Below, piece after piece: positions 23,255-38,000 of a stretch of 64,000 nt of DNA. This DNA comes from Rotaria socialis (taxonomy: Eukaryota > Rotifera > Eurotatoria > Philodinida > Philodinidae). Position numbers and translations under genes: made by a program. Positions within the stretch are counted from its first letter, which is position 1. Every line of letters begins with the position of its first letter. A model generated the notes under the pieces. That model saw nothing but the letters and a program-made list of their open reading frames with translations, was not told the DNA's origin and searched no databases. The stretch covers positions 62,001 through 126,000 of the forward strand of contig CAJNYU010003491.1 of the NCBI GenBank assembly GCA_905331475.1, in the 5' to 3' direction.

Positions 23255-24726
23255 TTATAATGAATCTTCACTATTAATGTCGTTATTATTCATATTATCT
23301 AGTGCATCATCCATTTCGATTCGTCGTAATATCATTGGCGATGGTCGCATGCCATTGATTATTATTGGTGCTACAGTCGATGGTATACGTGTAGTAGTAG
23401 TTGTCGATGAAGTAAGATATTGATTCAACAAGTGGGCCAATTTGTCAGCCGTATCATTATTTATAGGTGATGAATACGATAATAAAGTTTTATTAATTTC
23501 AGCAGCGACAGCAGATGATGATGCATTAGGTGAAAGTTGGGATAGAATTTTTCGACAAAGATTATAAAGCAATTGACTATGTGCATTTTGAGAGATCGTA
23601 GTTGTACGGGTCGTTGATGGTGGTTCAGATGTATTGATAATAGATGAATCATTATCATCCATTGTGTTATAGATATTCACAGTTGAATCTATTGTTGCCG
23701 TTGTAGTCATATAAATAGGTTCAGTGGTATTATTTGTTTGTTCAAATACATTTTCTGTGGTTAAATCATCGGCGGTAATACTATCATTTAGCGATAGAAT
23801 CGATGTTGAACTTATTATTGGAGATGTTGTTGTTTCTTGAAGAAAGTTTTCATTTGTAGTTTGAATTTGTTCGATTTCTGTTGTTACCAAATGATTTTCG
23901 ATTATAGGAGTAGAAGTCATATCTATTACGAATTTAGTTGGGTTATGAAATGGAAAATTTTCATTGGTATTCATGTTTGATTTGGATCGAGTATTTAGAT
24001 TAGGGAAGATTTTTTCAAGTTGAATTTCATTTGCTGGAATAACATGTTCTGATTCGATTAATTGATTTTGTTCAGTTGTAAAATCAATCTCTTCTGTTGT
24101 TGGTATAGATGTAGAATCAACGGAATCATTTTTCGCTAATAAACCAATAAAATCTATCTGATCAGTTTCTGAACTAATTGTTGATTTTTGTTTTATTTTT
24201 GAAAAATACGCATCTTTTAACATATTAAATAAAACTCTTGTATGCGAAGGTATAAGTGCTATAATGATTTAATAAATAGAGTATTAATAAAATTAAAAGA
24301 ATTCATTCGCTACTTTTTTTACTTACATGACCATATATTACGAGTATGTTTCGGTACATGCTGTTCACATGTTGAACCCATATAATCATAATAACATCGA
24401 CACTCAAACGATGTTAGACTTGTTTCAATACATGAACCACGATTTCCACATGGATTTTCTTGGCAAATACCTAACATATACGAATAGAATTTCAAAAACA
24501 AAAAATAGCAATAAACAAAAAAATCTATACCTAGACGTTTTTCACATAACGCTCCACTATAATGAATAGGACATATGCAAAGATATGTATATGCTGATCC
24601 AAAACATGAACCGCCATTCAGACATGGCATTGACCAGCAAAGATTTCCTGTAATCCAATTAGCATTGGCAGGAGAGATAATTTTATTGACTACAATAAGT
24701 AGCCACCAAATTGATACTGCATTCAT
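23255..24726 (-). CDS. secreted EGF-like, Thr/Ser-rich protein
   Basis: Three exons (24726-24531, 24470-24327, 24258-23255) give 447 residues. Residues 1 to about 21 are a signal peptide (IWWLLIVV core, cleavage near ANA). Two six-cysteine EGF modules follow: CWSMPCLNGGSC...CICPIHYSGALC and CQENPCGNRGSC...CRCYYDYMGSTC, each on its own exon. The last exon is a long Thr/Ser/Asn/Glu-rich, mucin-like tail. It has no membrane helix, so the protein is probably extracellular. The 60-bp intron 24471-24530 has no stop and keeps frame, so its retention would insert 20 residues between the EGF modules. No specific family is recognised. Confidence 0.75.
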
Positions 24727-25621
24727 AATATGACTTTCAAGATGATATGATCAATCATCGTCATCGATAGCAGACATTTATTACCATCATCGAGTTATTG
24801 TTCGACAGGAGGGAGACAGAACAACATTACACACGTTCAGATCAAATGACATGCACTTCTATAAGACTCACTAATGTTTTAGTGGATGAATATTTCTGTT
24901 TACAATATGTGTATGAACAATACAAGTATACTTACATACGTCGGGACAAGAACGTAACGAACAAACTCATGCGACAGCCAACTCGGATTAGTTTATTTAG
25001 AGATCGTGTAATGAGGTATAAAAGTAACAGATGATCCCTGTTCTATCAGTCTGCACTAGTAATTAGTAATAGACTAAGAATGCGCGAGAGACAAAAAAAA
25101 CTGAAAAACTATAAGATAATAAAAAAAAGTGAATTCAATTGTATTCTATGTTTTGTTTTTTGATGAATAGAAAATTCTTTTTTTCACCATATTTCGTGAT
25201 CAATGACGCAATCAATTGTAGACTAGACGCACTTACATTATCGCTAATGATGACACAAGAATTTATATGTCATTAGACAACAGATAAAACAAATATGAAA
25301 GTCTCGCATTATGGTGATCTATAGATTTTTAAAATTCTCTTGCAATTATTCATCATTTCAAGCATCTTAAGTGATGGGCGGAGTGCCGATGTTAGTGTCA
25401 CTTTCATTCACACCTTTGTTCTCTCACAGACGTCGTACATCACATGTGAATACGCCTTACAAATCAATATCATCTATCTTAATAGTTGAGTATCGGTTAA
25501 CATTACATTAGTATAGAAGTGAACTTTTATTGTTACTATGCTGATTTGATTCAAATACTTTCATTATGATTTTCAAATTTGAAAAAATAAACACATCAGT
25601 GTCATCACTATTAGATTAAAA
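24727..25621. other. intergenic, upstream of the EGF gene
   Basis: No supported gene. A GTATAAAAG at about 25016 on the plus strand resembles a TATA box, but no plus-strand gene follows it. Confidence 0.4.
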
Positions 25622-25740
25622 TAAATGTGGAAACTTCGGATTTCATCCGAAAGTTATGTGTACTGCAAAAAGTGCATGGGATATATGAGTCATTCTAGAA
25701 TGTCTGAACACCAAAATTATCATGAGAAACTAGGCAATTT
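25622..25740 (+). repeat. dispersed repeat family A, copy 2 (5' fragment)
   Basis: The first 119 bp of the family match copies 1 and 4 closely, beginning TAAATGTGGAAACTTCGG and including CACCAAAATTATCATGAG. Homology stops at a single N (25741), so this is either a truncated copy or an assembly join. Confidence 0.75.
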
Positions 25741-26185
25741 NATTTACAATTAAAAATTTCCCTGTGGATTATGATAATAAAGCTCTAATGGCTGCATTGT
25801 CGACCGAAACATTTACCACATGTTTGGAGACTTCGATAATTGAACAGTGTTCATTATCGCTACTACAATTGGAGTGGTTATTTTTTTACTAACGCCTCTG
25901 TTACGACATTTGAAGATCGGCCACGACGACCGAAAGTTCGATGCTGTGAAAAATGATCATTTTTGGAAAGAACTGAGCAAAACTAAGTTCTGTGTCCTAA
26001 ATAAATTTGAGTTTTTCTTTGCTTACACAATTCCATATATGAAAATGAAAATTATTTTCCCAGTCTCTAATCAATAATTACTCCATTTCAAATATTATTT
26101 TGGCTCGAAGAGAAACCTTGGTATGTTTCTTGTGATTACGTATTTAAATCGATTTAAGTCGCGTACAATACGACTTTTTACGACA
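25741..26185. other. intergenic, no supported gene
   Basis: An open frame at 25847-26077 (+) lacks recognisable motifs. It begins just after the ambiguous base, so contig misjoining is possible. Confidence 0.35.
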
Positions 26186-26502
26186 CCCAGGTCGAGCAAT
26201 CCGACAGTAGGCACCTATCGGAATCCATCCGATCCGACTGGAATCAAATAGGATTTTATCGGATCCTGCCCGATCTTACAGAATTATCGTTGGATTCCGG
26301 GTCGAGCAATCGATGTCGGATCCACAGTGTCGGATTCCTATGAATTCCAAGGAAAAATCGTTGTATGTCATCGGAAGTTCAAAGGATTCCGACACTGAGG
26401 ATACGACATCGATTCCTCGACCCGGAATCCAATAGAATTGTATCGGATTGTAGGATATTTCCAGATTTCTATCGGATCCGATGTCGGATCAGTCGACCTG
26501 GG
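26186..26502. mobile_element. palindromic MITE-like element
   Basis: 317 bp with terminal CCCAGGTCGAG ... GTCGACCTGGG inverted ends. An inner inverted pair (GGATTCCGGGTCGAG at about 26292 against CTCGACCCGGAATCC at about 26417) and many GGATCCGA/TCGGATCC units make it highly self-complementary. No coding, no clear target duplication. Base composition differs from the surroundings (more GC). Confidence 0.65.
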
Positions 26503-26639
26503 AAGGGAAAGCAGCGATTGATAAAGAATCAATGTCGGATCCACTGGACGAAAATCCAAATAAAATCATTCCATTCGATATGGATGATTTAAGACAATGG
26601 CAAGAAAAAAATAAGATAGTACAACAGCAGCTATATCAA

Positions 26640-27190
26640 AGGAAATGTTGTTTGGTCTCTTACTATTAGTTTTTGTCGAACCTATTTTTGAAGAGCGTTT
26701 TGAACGTGACGTAGAAGCTTCAGGAGATAATGGGCGACCAGGTGTATCTAGTCCACTATCAGTGTAAGTATCGAAATCAGCTTGATCATCATCATCATCA
26801 ACAATATAACTTTGCAAATGATGATGATTCTGAGATGTTGTGGCTAATGAGGCTGAATAACACCAGTCATTTGTGGTGCAGAAGATTGAGATGAATCATC
26901 ACTTGAACCACCTGCAAAGCGACCACTTATCACAGCTGAATTTTCAATCGTTAAAATAATTTAATTATCAGTATCTGACATGCCTATACTAAGAAATAAT
27001 TAGTTTGAATTTCGTATACCAAGGCCACCACCTGGTACAATAATTCAAGTTCGTTGTCGATGGTGGATGTGGTCTTCTTTTAAACCACGTTTCAGGTACA
27101 TAGGTCGATACTTGATCATGACGAAATGGACATTGGATAATGCATCTGCATAAGTAAGTTTAGAACCGAATGCACGTAAAACACGGCATG
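26640..27190 (-). pseudogene. remnant of a minus-strand gene
   Basis: Reading on the minus strand, three coding-like blocks appear: KRRPHPPSTTN near 27050; SSDDSSQSSAPQMTG near 26890, after a TTTGCAG acceptor; and DFDTYTDSGLDTPGRPLSPE near 26750, before a GTAAGAG. The second and third are out of frame by one base near 26850, with a TAG in between. Acidic, Ser/Pro-rich, so probably a disordered region. The family is not recognised. Either a decayed gene or a sequence error. Confidence 0.3.
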
Positions 27191-27412
27191 ATAGTAATGA
27201 GCTCGAGCTTCGAACTGTCAATGTTCATAAACCAATCATAACTTCGATTTGAAATCACTGATAAATATCGCTGTTTTCTTCTCTATGTATAACTTGAAAA
27301 TCAAATAAATAAACGAACAGAATCGAAGGGAGGTTTTCGACAATCTTTTGTTCCACTTTTTTTTTCAAATCGTTCGATCAGTTTACATTGATCTTATCTC
27401 AAACGTAGAAGA

Positions 27413-27845
27413 ATGGTTATTTACAGTATCAAAGACTTGATGGGTCTCTGTACGGATTATGCACTTGATGCACAAATCCAAAAGATCCTTTTTTCATTCG
27501 ATTTATGGATTCCAAAAGCAGCTCGGGTATGATGATTGACTCTTTTTGTTCTTCTATTTAAATTAAAAACAAATCGTTTTTAGGAAGTACATATTGATAA
27601 TGTGGCACAGCAGCGACATGCCACAGCTGCTTTCACTGGGTTTTGTCGAGCTCGGTTAGTTATTTTGATTCGGCAAATTACTGACACACTTCACTTCTTT
27701 TTTTTCGTTCTATAGATCCCCAACAGGAAATGACAGCACAAATAATAGTAATAATATCACTAATCGATTACGTCGTCCATTTGCATTACGATCCATGTCG
27801 GCAGAAGTTTTTCGTAACTCCATTGACACGGCTATTCGCGTATAA
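27413..27845 (+). CDS. short protein of unknown function
   Basis: Three exons (27413-27526, 27584-27654, 27716-27845) joined by 57- and 61-bp introns give 104 residues, with LFSFDLWIPKAAREVHIDNVA and a basic, Asn/Ser-rich end. The frame can be followed past the stop only with a one-base shift (RITSTNELRDSN). It may therefore be the 5' part of a longer, damaged gene reaching the stem-loop-binding-like segment downstream. Not recognised. Confidence 0.4.
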
Positions 27846-28112
27846 CAAGTACGAATGAGTTACGAGACTCAAATAGAACTAGTACAACATCGATAAATAT
27901 ATTGCTAATAAAAAAAGTCAAGTAATGATCAAAATGTTGATGATGTCTGATCGACAGGACAATCGCAAGTTAAACTAATGCCAATTTTGGAAAGTGCTGA
28001 AAGTGAAGATAAAATAATGATGACTACAACCACTCTTGATTGGACACCAGCAGAGTAAAAAATACATTCTTTTTTACATAAATCTATGAACTTCATTCAT
28101 CTCTTAAAACAG

Positions 28113-28737
28113 CTCTCTATGAAAATGATGCAATGGCAACAAATGTTAGTAAAACGAATAGTAACAGTGATCGTATTACATTACGTAAGAGTGTGAGTGT
28201 TATGAATAAAAAACAAAGGACTGGCAGTGGTCGTTCATTAATACGTGCTAAATCAGATATGGCTGGTACTTTAACACAAATCGTTCGAAATTCGGAGCGT
28301 TACTTTAGTGATGACCCAAAAACAATTGCTGACATTGAAGAACTCGCGCTCAAATATCTATTCAAGTAAATATCTCGATAAATAAAATGTTGTGGCTTCT
28401 CATTTTTTCCCAACGACATATTTGCTGCGAATCCTACTCGACTTATCTACATTACGTCAACGTACCAAGGAAATTTTCAAAGGCAAAATGTCGGATTCAT
28501 ACGCGAATTATCTTACAAAATATCCGTTAAAGTAAAATAAGTTTTGTTTTTTTTTGGTGAAAACTAAGTTCTTTGCCTATACATAAATAGAAAACAACAC
28601 CAAATAAATATCGAAAATGTTCTCGACGTTGTTTTGATGGGCAATTACGGACATGGCGTCGTCGTTTACATCAATTCGATGAAGAAAGTAAACAAGATAC
28701 AACAGATCCCAGTGAAATCGATGATCTAATTATATAA
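28113..28737 (+). pseudogene. histone stem-loop binding protein-like segment, probably decayed
   Basis: The last exon (28591-28737) reads TPNKYRKCSRRCFDGQLRTW and on to LHQFD, which matches the C-terminal half of the SLBP RNA-binding domain (TPNK-x-KYSRRSWD-x-Q-x4-W-x3-LH-x-WD). Upstream, about 28435-28530, LRQRTKEIFKGKMSDSYANY resembles the first half (RQK-x-I-x-YGK-x4-Y). A preceding block (28113-28368) ends YLFK. The joins do not work: no AG acceptor lies before the 28435 block, and the GTAAAA donor at about 28529 is out of phase with 28591. Cys replaces the conserved Tyr, and Phe replaces Trp. SLBP binds the 3' hairpin of replication-dependent histone mRNAs. This copy looks non-functional or very divergent. 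Confidence 0.5.
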
Positions 28738-28921
28738 ACAAGGGGCATTCCTAATCAATTGATCTATTTTTTTTCATATGTGATCTTTTCTTATTCAACA
28801 AGTCAGAGATTAACATTTGTTGATATGCAGTGATGCCTTCTGTTTTCTTTCGTCATCACTCTATATATGATGGATTTTTTTCTTATCTAAGACAAATACA
28901 AACGATTCGTAGGTTTTTTGT

Positions 28922-29438
28922 GTACTCAAAAAGTGAGTACACTCTAGAATCGGTCAGTGTGTCCGTCCGGCCGTAGGCACGATAACTTGCGAAAGGAGAG
29001 TCAGAACGTGATGAAATTTTCCACACAGTTCAATCTCATGAATATCTCGGTCGAGTTCAAAGATGAGAAGAATCCCTCAAGAAATGGTTGAGTTATCGAA
29101 AAAATTGTCATTTTTGACCAGGCCATCCCTGAGGAGCAGTACAGGGAATTTTTTTCAAAAAATAAATCTTTCTCAGAATTATTCACAACATATATAAATC
29201 GACTCAGTTTTTAACGCTGGTCCCGAATCTGATATTAGTTTTGAGCGAAACCGTAGCTTTCTGATGAAACATCGCCTGAAAAACGTCTCAAAATGCACAA
29301 AAACTGCATCCAGAAATCAAATTGCCTAGTTTCTCATGATAATTTTGGCGTTCAGACATTCTAGAATGACTCATATATCCCATGCACTTTTTGCAGTACA
29401 CATAACTTTCAGATGAAATCCGAAGTTTCCACATTTAT
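28922..29438 (-). repeat. dispersed repeat family A, copy 3 (reverse)
   Basis: Full-length reverse-orientation copy of about 517 bp. The terminal hairpin (GTACTCAAAAAGTGAGTAC) is at 28922-28940 and the TAAATGTGG end at about 29438. Its hairpin-proximal part is closer to copy 4 than to copy 1 (CGGCCGGACGGACACACTGACC present in both). Confidence 0.8.
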
Positions 29439-29867
29439 TTTTACATGGGTACCAATTGTATGAAATACTTAAAAGACAGTCTTTTATTCTATAGATACAC
29501 ATTTTATTTTTGACTTTTCATAAAATTGGTTTGAGTTTGAAGACATCTGATGTTGTTGATAATGTCTTTTTCTATCGCCTGACATTGGCTTCGAATCGAA
29601 CTTCAGCTGATGAGAATTCAATTTCCTAAGAGCGACATTTAAAATTCCTATTCTTACGAAGTAAAAATCGTTTTTACACTCGATCAGATGCTTGTGGTGG
29701 CCAATGGGTAGTACAAAGAAAATTTCTCGAAGGCGAATGACAGATTGACTAAAAATGATTAATCAAATCTATTTTTTTTCAAAGGATGAGACAAGATATG
29801 CATCCCAAGAGTAATCATCGCATTGTTCTCAGAAAAATTCACAAGGGATCGCCGTTTCTATTTAGAA
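29439..29867. other. intergenic, no gene seen
   Basis: AT-rich 3' flank of the minus-strand gene at 29868. Nothing recognised. Confidence 0.45.
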
Positions 29868-30461
29868 TTACGAAAGGAAAATTTCATTCATGGATACATA
29901 CAGAATTTCTTCATTTTGATCGTTGATATTTAAATTTGATTTTTTTCGTTCTATTACATGTGGTAGCAATCGGCAGGGCACTGCTAATGATTCTTTTATA
30001 TTATTACTATTATTATTCGTTGGTTGATTGACTGGTATAGTGAGTTTATACCATTCGGCTTGTCGATCAGTCACTGTCCAAAAGGATGATTTTGGATTTA
30101 ATTTTGATGTTTTAAATACAAGCGTATCTGTAATAACAGGTGAACAACGTTTTTCTTGTTGTTGCTGTGGTTGATTATTATTTTCTTTTATTGTTTCTAG
30201 TATCGATTCATTATCACAGCTGTTTTCTTTTAATATAGTTGTTGTTAAAGAACTACTTCGCATATTTGATTGAACATTCTATTGCAAAAGAGAAAATTAT
30301 GTACAAGACAATACAATGAATTAAAATCTTACTGTTCGTCGTCGTTGTGATCGACGATTAGAAAGTGTTGTCGATTGAGTTTCTTCGTTATTACCATTGG
30401 ATAATAATAATGAATCGATTTCTTGACTACTTGTGTCTGTCATGGGCATAGATTTTCTTTT
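29868..30461 (-). CDS. hypothetical protein
   Basis: Two exons: 30449-30333 (ATG CCC ATG ACA) and 30278-29868, joined by a 54-bp intron, giving 175 residues. An AG acceptor at 30462-30463 and an in-frame KRKS before the Met suggest that an upstream exon may exist. The first part is Ser/Thr/Arg-rich (NRRSQRRRT) with a Gln run. The middle, SFWTVTDRQAEWYKLTIPVN, looks like an ordered segment and may be a protein-binding motif. No family is recognised. Confidence 0.5.
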
Positions 30462-32435
30462 CTAAACATACATAAAGTTTAATACAAATGAACCCACAAA
30501 TCATCGTAATAATAATAGTTCAATCGAACCTTTGTTTCGGTTGTTGTAGATTTCAAAATATATGTATACAATGACATGAATTAGAAAATTAATCAATGGA
30601 TATTTCTATACAGACACATTGTTTATAGAGAAACAGAAAATCTGCAACGAAAAACAAAACTAATGGATAATTAGCATAAAAAGATTTTGATTTTTTCAAA
30701 AAGGAGAATTAGCAAGTGCAGTGCAATTTGAGGAGCGATATTTTAAATAGTATCATTGCAAATCGTCTTTGACATAAATAAATTGTCTCTATTTGCATGA
30801 GGTAGGAAATCGTTTTCTGCATATCTATTTGAATTTATTTATTGCTGATAAAGTACTCTTCACCGTAGAATTATATTTGTTCTCTGGTACATATTTATTA
30901 TTGAATTTCAGGCTAATAAACACTCATGTGTTTATTTGTTTAACATAAAAGCAGCAGACTGTGTTAAACACTTCTATAGTAGTTATCGCACATTCTTCCG
31001 GTGTTAGCCTTTAAATATTTATTTTAGGACACTTTAGTATGCATATGAAATTTATTGATTATCCTGGTCGATTGTCCTATAAATAACCCAGTCCACCCTA
31101 TCTTCACTAAATTCCAGTGCCTGTCCATATTGTATTTTAGTGATCACTAGCACCACTATAGAATAGTAACCAGAAGATAGTCAAAGCATTATTGACGAAT
31201 ACCATCGGCATAGTGTACTACAACCGATAAATGATTAGTCAGATGATAGCCGACCATTTAAGTATTAGACTTCAACCGGCGCGCTGTTGCTACTTGCAAA
31301 CATCAACTGTATAGTATAGATCGTACTCAGTAGTGTACGATTTAGGCCGCAACGGGTCCTTTAATCGATTCGATCCATAACACTTCAAGGAAATGCTTCG
31401 GAAGACTTCCTCACCTTGTGAATTCTTTTTCTTGTGACTTAGATTCTAGTTGCAACTAAAGATTAAATTAGCAAGACTCGGGAATATCTTTACTAGGATT
31501 AAAGCGAAATCTTCTTAAAAAAATCCAAATGCATGTACAAAAATATTTCAACATTTCCTTCTTCTTTGACTCTATTATTAAAAAAAAGACAAATGCATCC
31601 ATCATGATTATGTTTTAATTTTATTTATTTTCTTTCGTCGTTACACAATTTAATAATAAAAACAAGATTTCATGAGCCAAAGCATAGCCGACAATACATC
31701 CATAGTCATCTTCGCTGGTATAGCTATAAATATATATTCAACATAGCAAATAAATAAAAACAAAAAAGATGTGCAGCCATTTAACAAACCTTTTCCAAGG
31801 GAGTGCAGAGCGCTCGCGCACTTCGTAGATTAAAAATAACCTTTCACTTGGATATATTCTTCTTTACTATACTTTCATCATTTACTCAATATCAAACGGA
31901 TAGAAATCTATTTTTATCAGCTAAAAGAAATTAAGTACATCACATTCAAATGTTTGAAGAAACCGATTTTTGCATTGATGAGAAAAATTTTATATATTCT
32001 TTCTAAAAAAAAAAATCTCATTAAAATTCTAAAGAATATTATTAATCTGAATTTATCAGAAGACGATTGACATAAATAAACACAATAGATTTTCCAGCAA
32101 TGAGTTTATTTATTGACTAGTCGTTATAGTTAAATATAGAAAATAATAATGCTAGAACTAGAAAGGAATTGAGGAGAAAATGGATTGAAATACAATCTGG
32201 GAGAATAGTGCTATAAACAAAAAAATGACTATTAAACCGACTCATCACTCGCAGACCATCATAATAAATCAGTCAACTTTATATTTCATATTAATTACTC
32301 GTCATTTCTCGTGTCCCTTGCCTTTTGGGCTTATTTCTAAAATAGAATAATATAAGCAAGCATAAAATAAAATGGATCTACTGTAAAGGATCGTACTAAT
32401 CTATCTAATCACTAGAACGATTATTTGTCTTTTGT
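30462..32435. other. intergenic, no gene seen
   Basis: About 2 kb of AT-rich sequence between the hypothetical gene and the 3' end of GPI. No open frame with domain features, no RNA gene recognised. Confidence 0.5.
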
Positions 32436-34760
<2,325 letters not shown>

Positions 34761-35001
34761 GTTTCACTTGTCGTCGTTGTTTTTTTCTTCGGTAGTTTAT
34801 CTACAACAATATGCAATATTATACTGATTAGGATTAATTATTTTTTGAGTAAACAATTTTGTTGTCGTTTATTTCACATACAAGCAAATGAAACTAATGG
34901 TCGAAAATATATCTGACCAAAAAGAAACACAAAGAAAACAATTACACAATACACAGAGAAATTATAAAACGAAGTAGAGTTGTTCGTTGCATTTTTAGGA
35001 T

Positions 35002-38000
35002 TTATCTGACAAGACTTATTTTAGCGACTTTACATGCTGTTTCAATAAGAACATTAATTTTTTCATTATTATAATTATGACCATATAAATTAAGTGTTGA
35101 ATGTAACCAACGAGAATGTTCATTTGTAATCTGATTATCAGTTGAATTGATGATTGTATGAATAAGTGATAATGTAAATTGAAATAACGATGAAGATTGA
35201 GCTTGTAAATTTGTTACAAGTTGTTTCGATGGTGGAATCCATTTAACCATTGTTGCTGCATTAGTGTTATCAATGGCTTGAGAATATGATGAGCGGAGAC
35301 GTTTAGATATATGAGGTTCACCATTTTCATCGATTGAGCGTTTATCAGTAGTCGATGGAGAACTTGAATTTGTGTTTGTGGCAGAAATTGGCTCGGATGA
35401 CGTTGGTGGCGGATGCAAATTCTCTGTGTTATCAATTGTTCCATTCAAACTAGTTGACTGTTGAGCTATAGAATAAATAAAAATACTTGTTGAATCAACA
35501 ATACCGATCGGGCAAATAGCAAAAAGAATTGACCAGAAGAACTGAATCGTACGATGATAGTTGAATAGTCAACCTTAGGCATTGTATTGGTGAGGAAAAA
35601 AATCGTGTCTCTACTTAACGAAAACTACCGAGGTCAAAAATCTCTAGTTTACGGATGTTTTTAACTAAGCAGTAATCTTTCAGGCAATAGACGAATCTAA
35701 ATCTTTTATAGGATGCATTTTGTGGAACTCACATATATTTTCGAAGAAAATGGTGGGTGTGTTTAAAAGCGAAATTTTTTGCGGCTCGCCACCTCTCCCC
35801 ATTACAGACATTAATGAGTTTAAAATTGTGCTAATTATGAGCTTGACTAATTAGGCTGCTATTTCTTCCTTGTTTTAATTACAGACTACAAGAAAAAAAG
35901 TAATGCTGGTTCATTACGGGCTATAGAAAGTAGTCTCTGTTATTAAATATACGAGCTAACAATTGATACTCCATTACAGACATAAGCAAATAGGTAATGA
36001 CTTAGTTATAGGTTTTGGAAATCAAGATAGATTTTTCAGATGAACTATTTTGAATTGTTTTAGTAAGCCTATTAATGGATATGTGAGTTCCACATTTAGT
36101 CCCAAAGGGGCTGCGCTAACAAGCTTTTTTGTAAGCTACAAAAATAAAGAATTAGCATGGAAATATAGAGTATTCCATAGTGTCTTCTTTTATTCAGCTC
36201 GTAAGAATCTACAACTGTGTATTTCTATTGTATCGGTTTTAATCATATCTGAGACTTACCGTCGGTACTTTGTCGGATGTGATTTTTCATTTTAAGAATT
36301 TGCGACAAATTTGCTGATGTTATCTGTTCTTTGAATTGACTAATAGCATTTAATAAATGGTTAAGTTGATCCACAATTTCATCGTTATTAACCGTTGATT
36401 CTGTTACTTCAATTGGTAAATGATTAACTGATGGGATGTCATTTTTCGGAATTTTTTTCGGTGTTAATTTAATTGTATTTTTTCTTTTAGCATTTAATTT
36501 TATTTGTATATTTGCTTGTTGAAACGCTTGTTGGCATTTATCGTCAAAGGTTTTATTTTCATCACTCTCATCATCATCGCATTTTTCATCAACTATTTGC
36601 GACCATACTTGTTGAAAATAATGTTTAATATTATCAACTGTACAATTTACGCCTTTTAATACATGTGTACGTTGTTCTTCTAGTAATTTCTTTTTCCATA
36701 GTTCACTCATTAAATTAGTCGAACGATTATTTCGAACGCGTCGCTCAAATAAATAACGAAATGGTGTTATACGTGTATACGGATAACCATATGGATGGAT
36801 TTGATATTTTTCAAGCGTAGATAAAACTATCGGTGATAAAACTGGTAATCGTGCACAACAGACGAGAACTATTGGTGAATGACCTAGAAGAAAAATGAAA
36901 TTATGTTTGAATTCATTTTGCATCGAGCCATTCGAAAAGTTGTACACTGAATACAAGTGTTATAACTCGATGAATTTCTTGCACATCTTTCAATTTTGCG
37001 TCGATCAAGGAGATCTTTTTTAAATAATGAATTTAGGCTGATAGGACTGTGATTTAGTGTATTTCGGATCTATTGACATTGTTCAGGACTAGGAAAAAAA
37101 TAACTGTGAAAAGAGTCATACCGTTACTCAAATGAATAGTCGAATGTTTTGAAAAGGTAACATAACAAATAAAGTTCTATTGATTCGACGAATCGCAACT
37201 GAAAGAAAATAGCATTTGGCAGGCAATTTGAGTCTGTCATTGCTCGAAGCCATTGCTTAGAATGAGTACTCGCTGAACTTTTAAAAGAAACTCAGAATAT
37301 AATGTCTCTAAAGAGTTATCTGCTTGATCGCTGGATTATTACATTCATAGATGACTTCGAGCGGTTTCCTGTTAAAATAATTTTGTTATTTATCGAAGAG
37401 ATCTGCATATACTAAATTCAATGTTTTACTCAAAGTTCAAAAGAAATACAGAAAATAATTTTTTTCAAGAATCCTCGAATGTACTGCTTATGGAAAATAA
37501 TAATTACTTACTTTTTTGTTTAAGATTGGTTTCAACCCATGAAAGAAATATTTGCGGTGTTAAATGGCCTAATTCATTATAAGAATCTTTTTGATCGATT
37601 AAAACAGTATCATGAAGTGATTTCGGAAAAATAAAATGCGGTCCTATTGATTGGCCAGTATTGGAAAAAGCATAAATGACAGTTACTTTTGGCGTTAAAT
37701 TCATTGGACGTAGTTCGTTCCATTCAGGTAATTGAAGTACAGTCGATTTTTTAGTTAATGGAAATTCAAACGCATCCACTGTCCATAATTGAGTCTAAGA
37801 TTAGAAGATAAAGTAATGTTTCATTATAGCTTCTATTTTTATTCTATGCACAAAAGTTCAAAACAGATCAATCGGATTTTACGTTTCATATTAATAAAAT
37901 CTTTTTTGGAGAAAAACAAGCATCGTCCGAAGTTCAACAATTGACTTATTTCAATTTCGATGACAACAACGAAAATTCTCGAATATAAGAATAAGTATCG

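Noticed and set aside
25010-25030. TATA-like GTATAAAAG on the plus strand
   Set aside because: No plus-strand gene follows within reach; likely chance.
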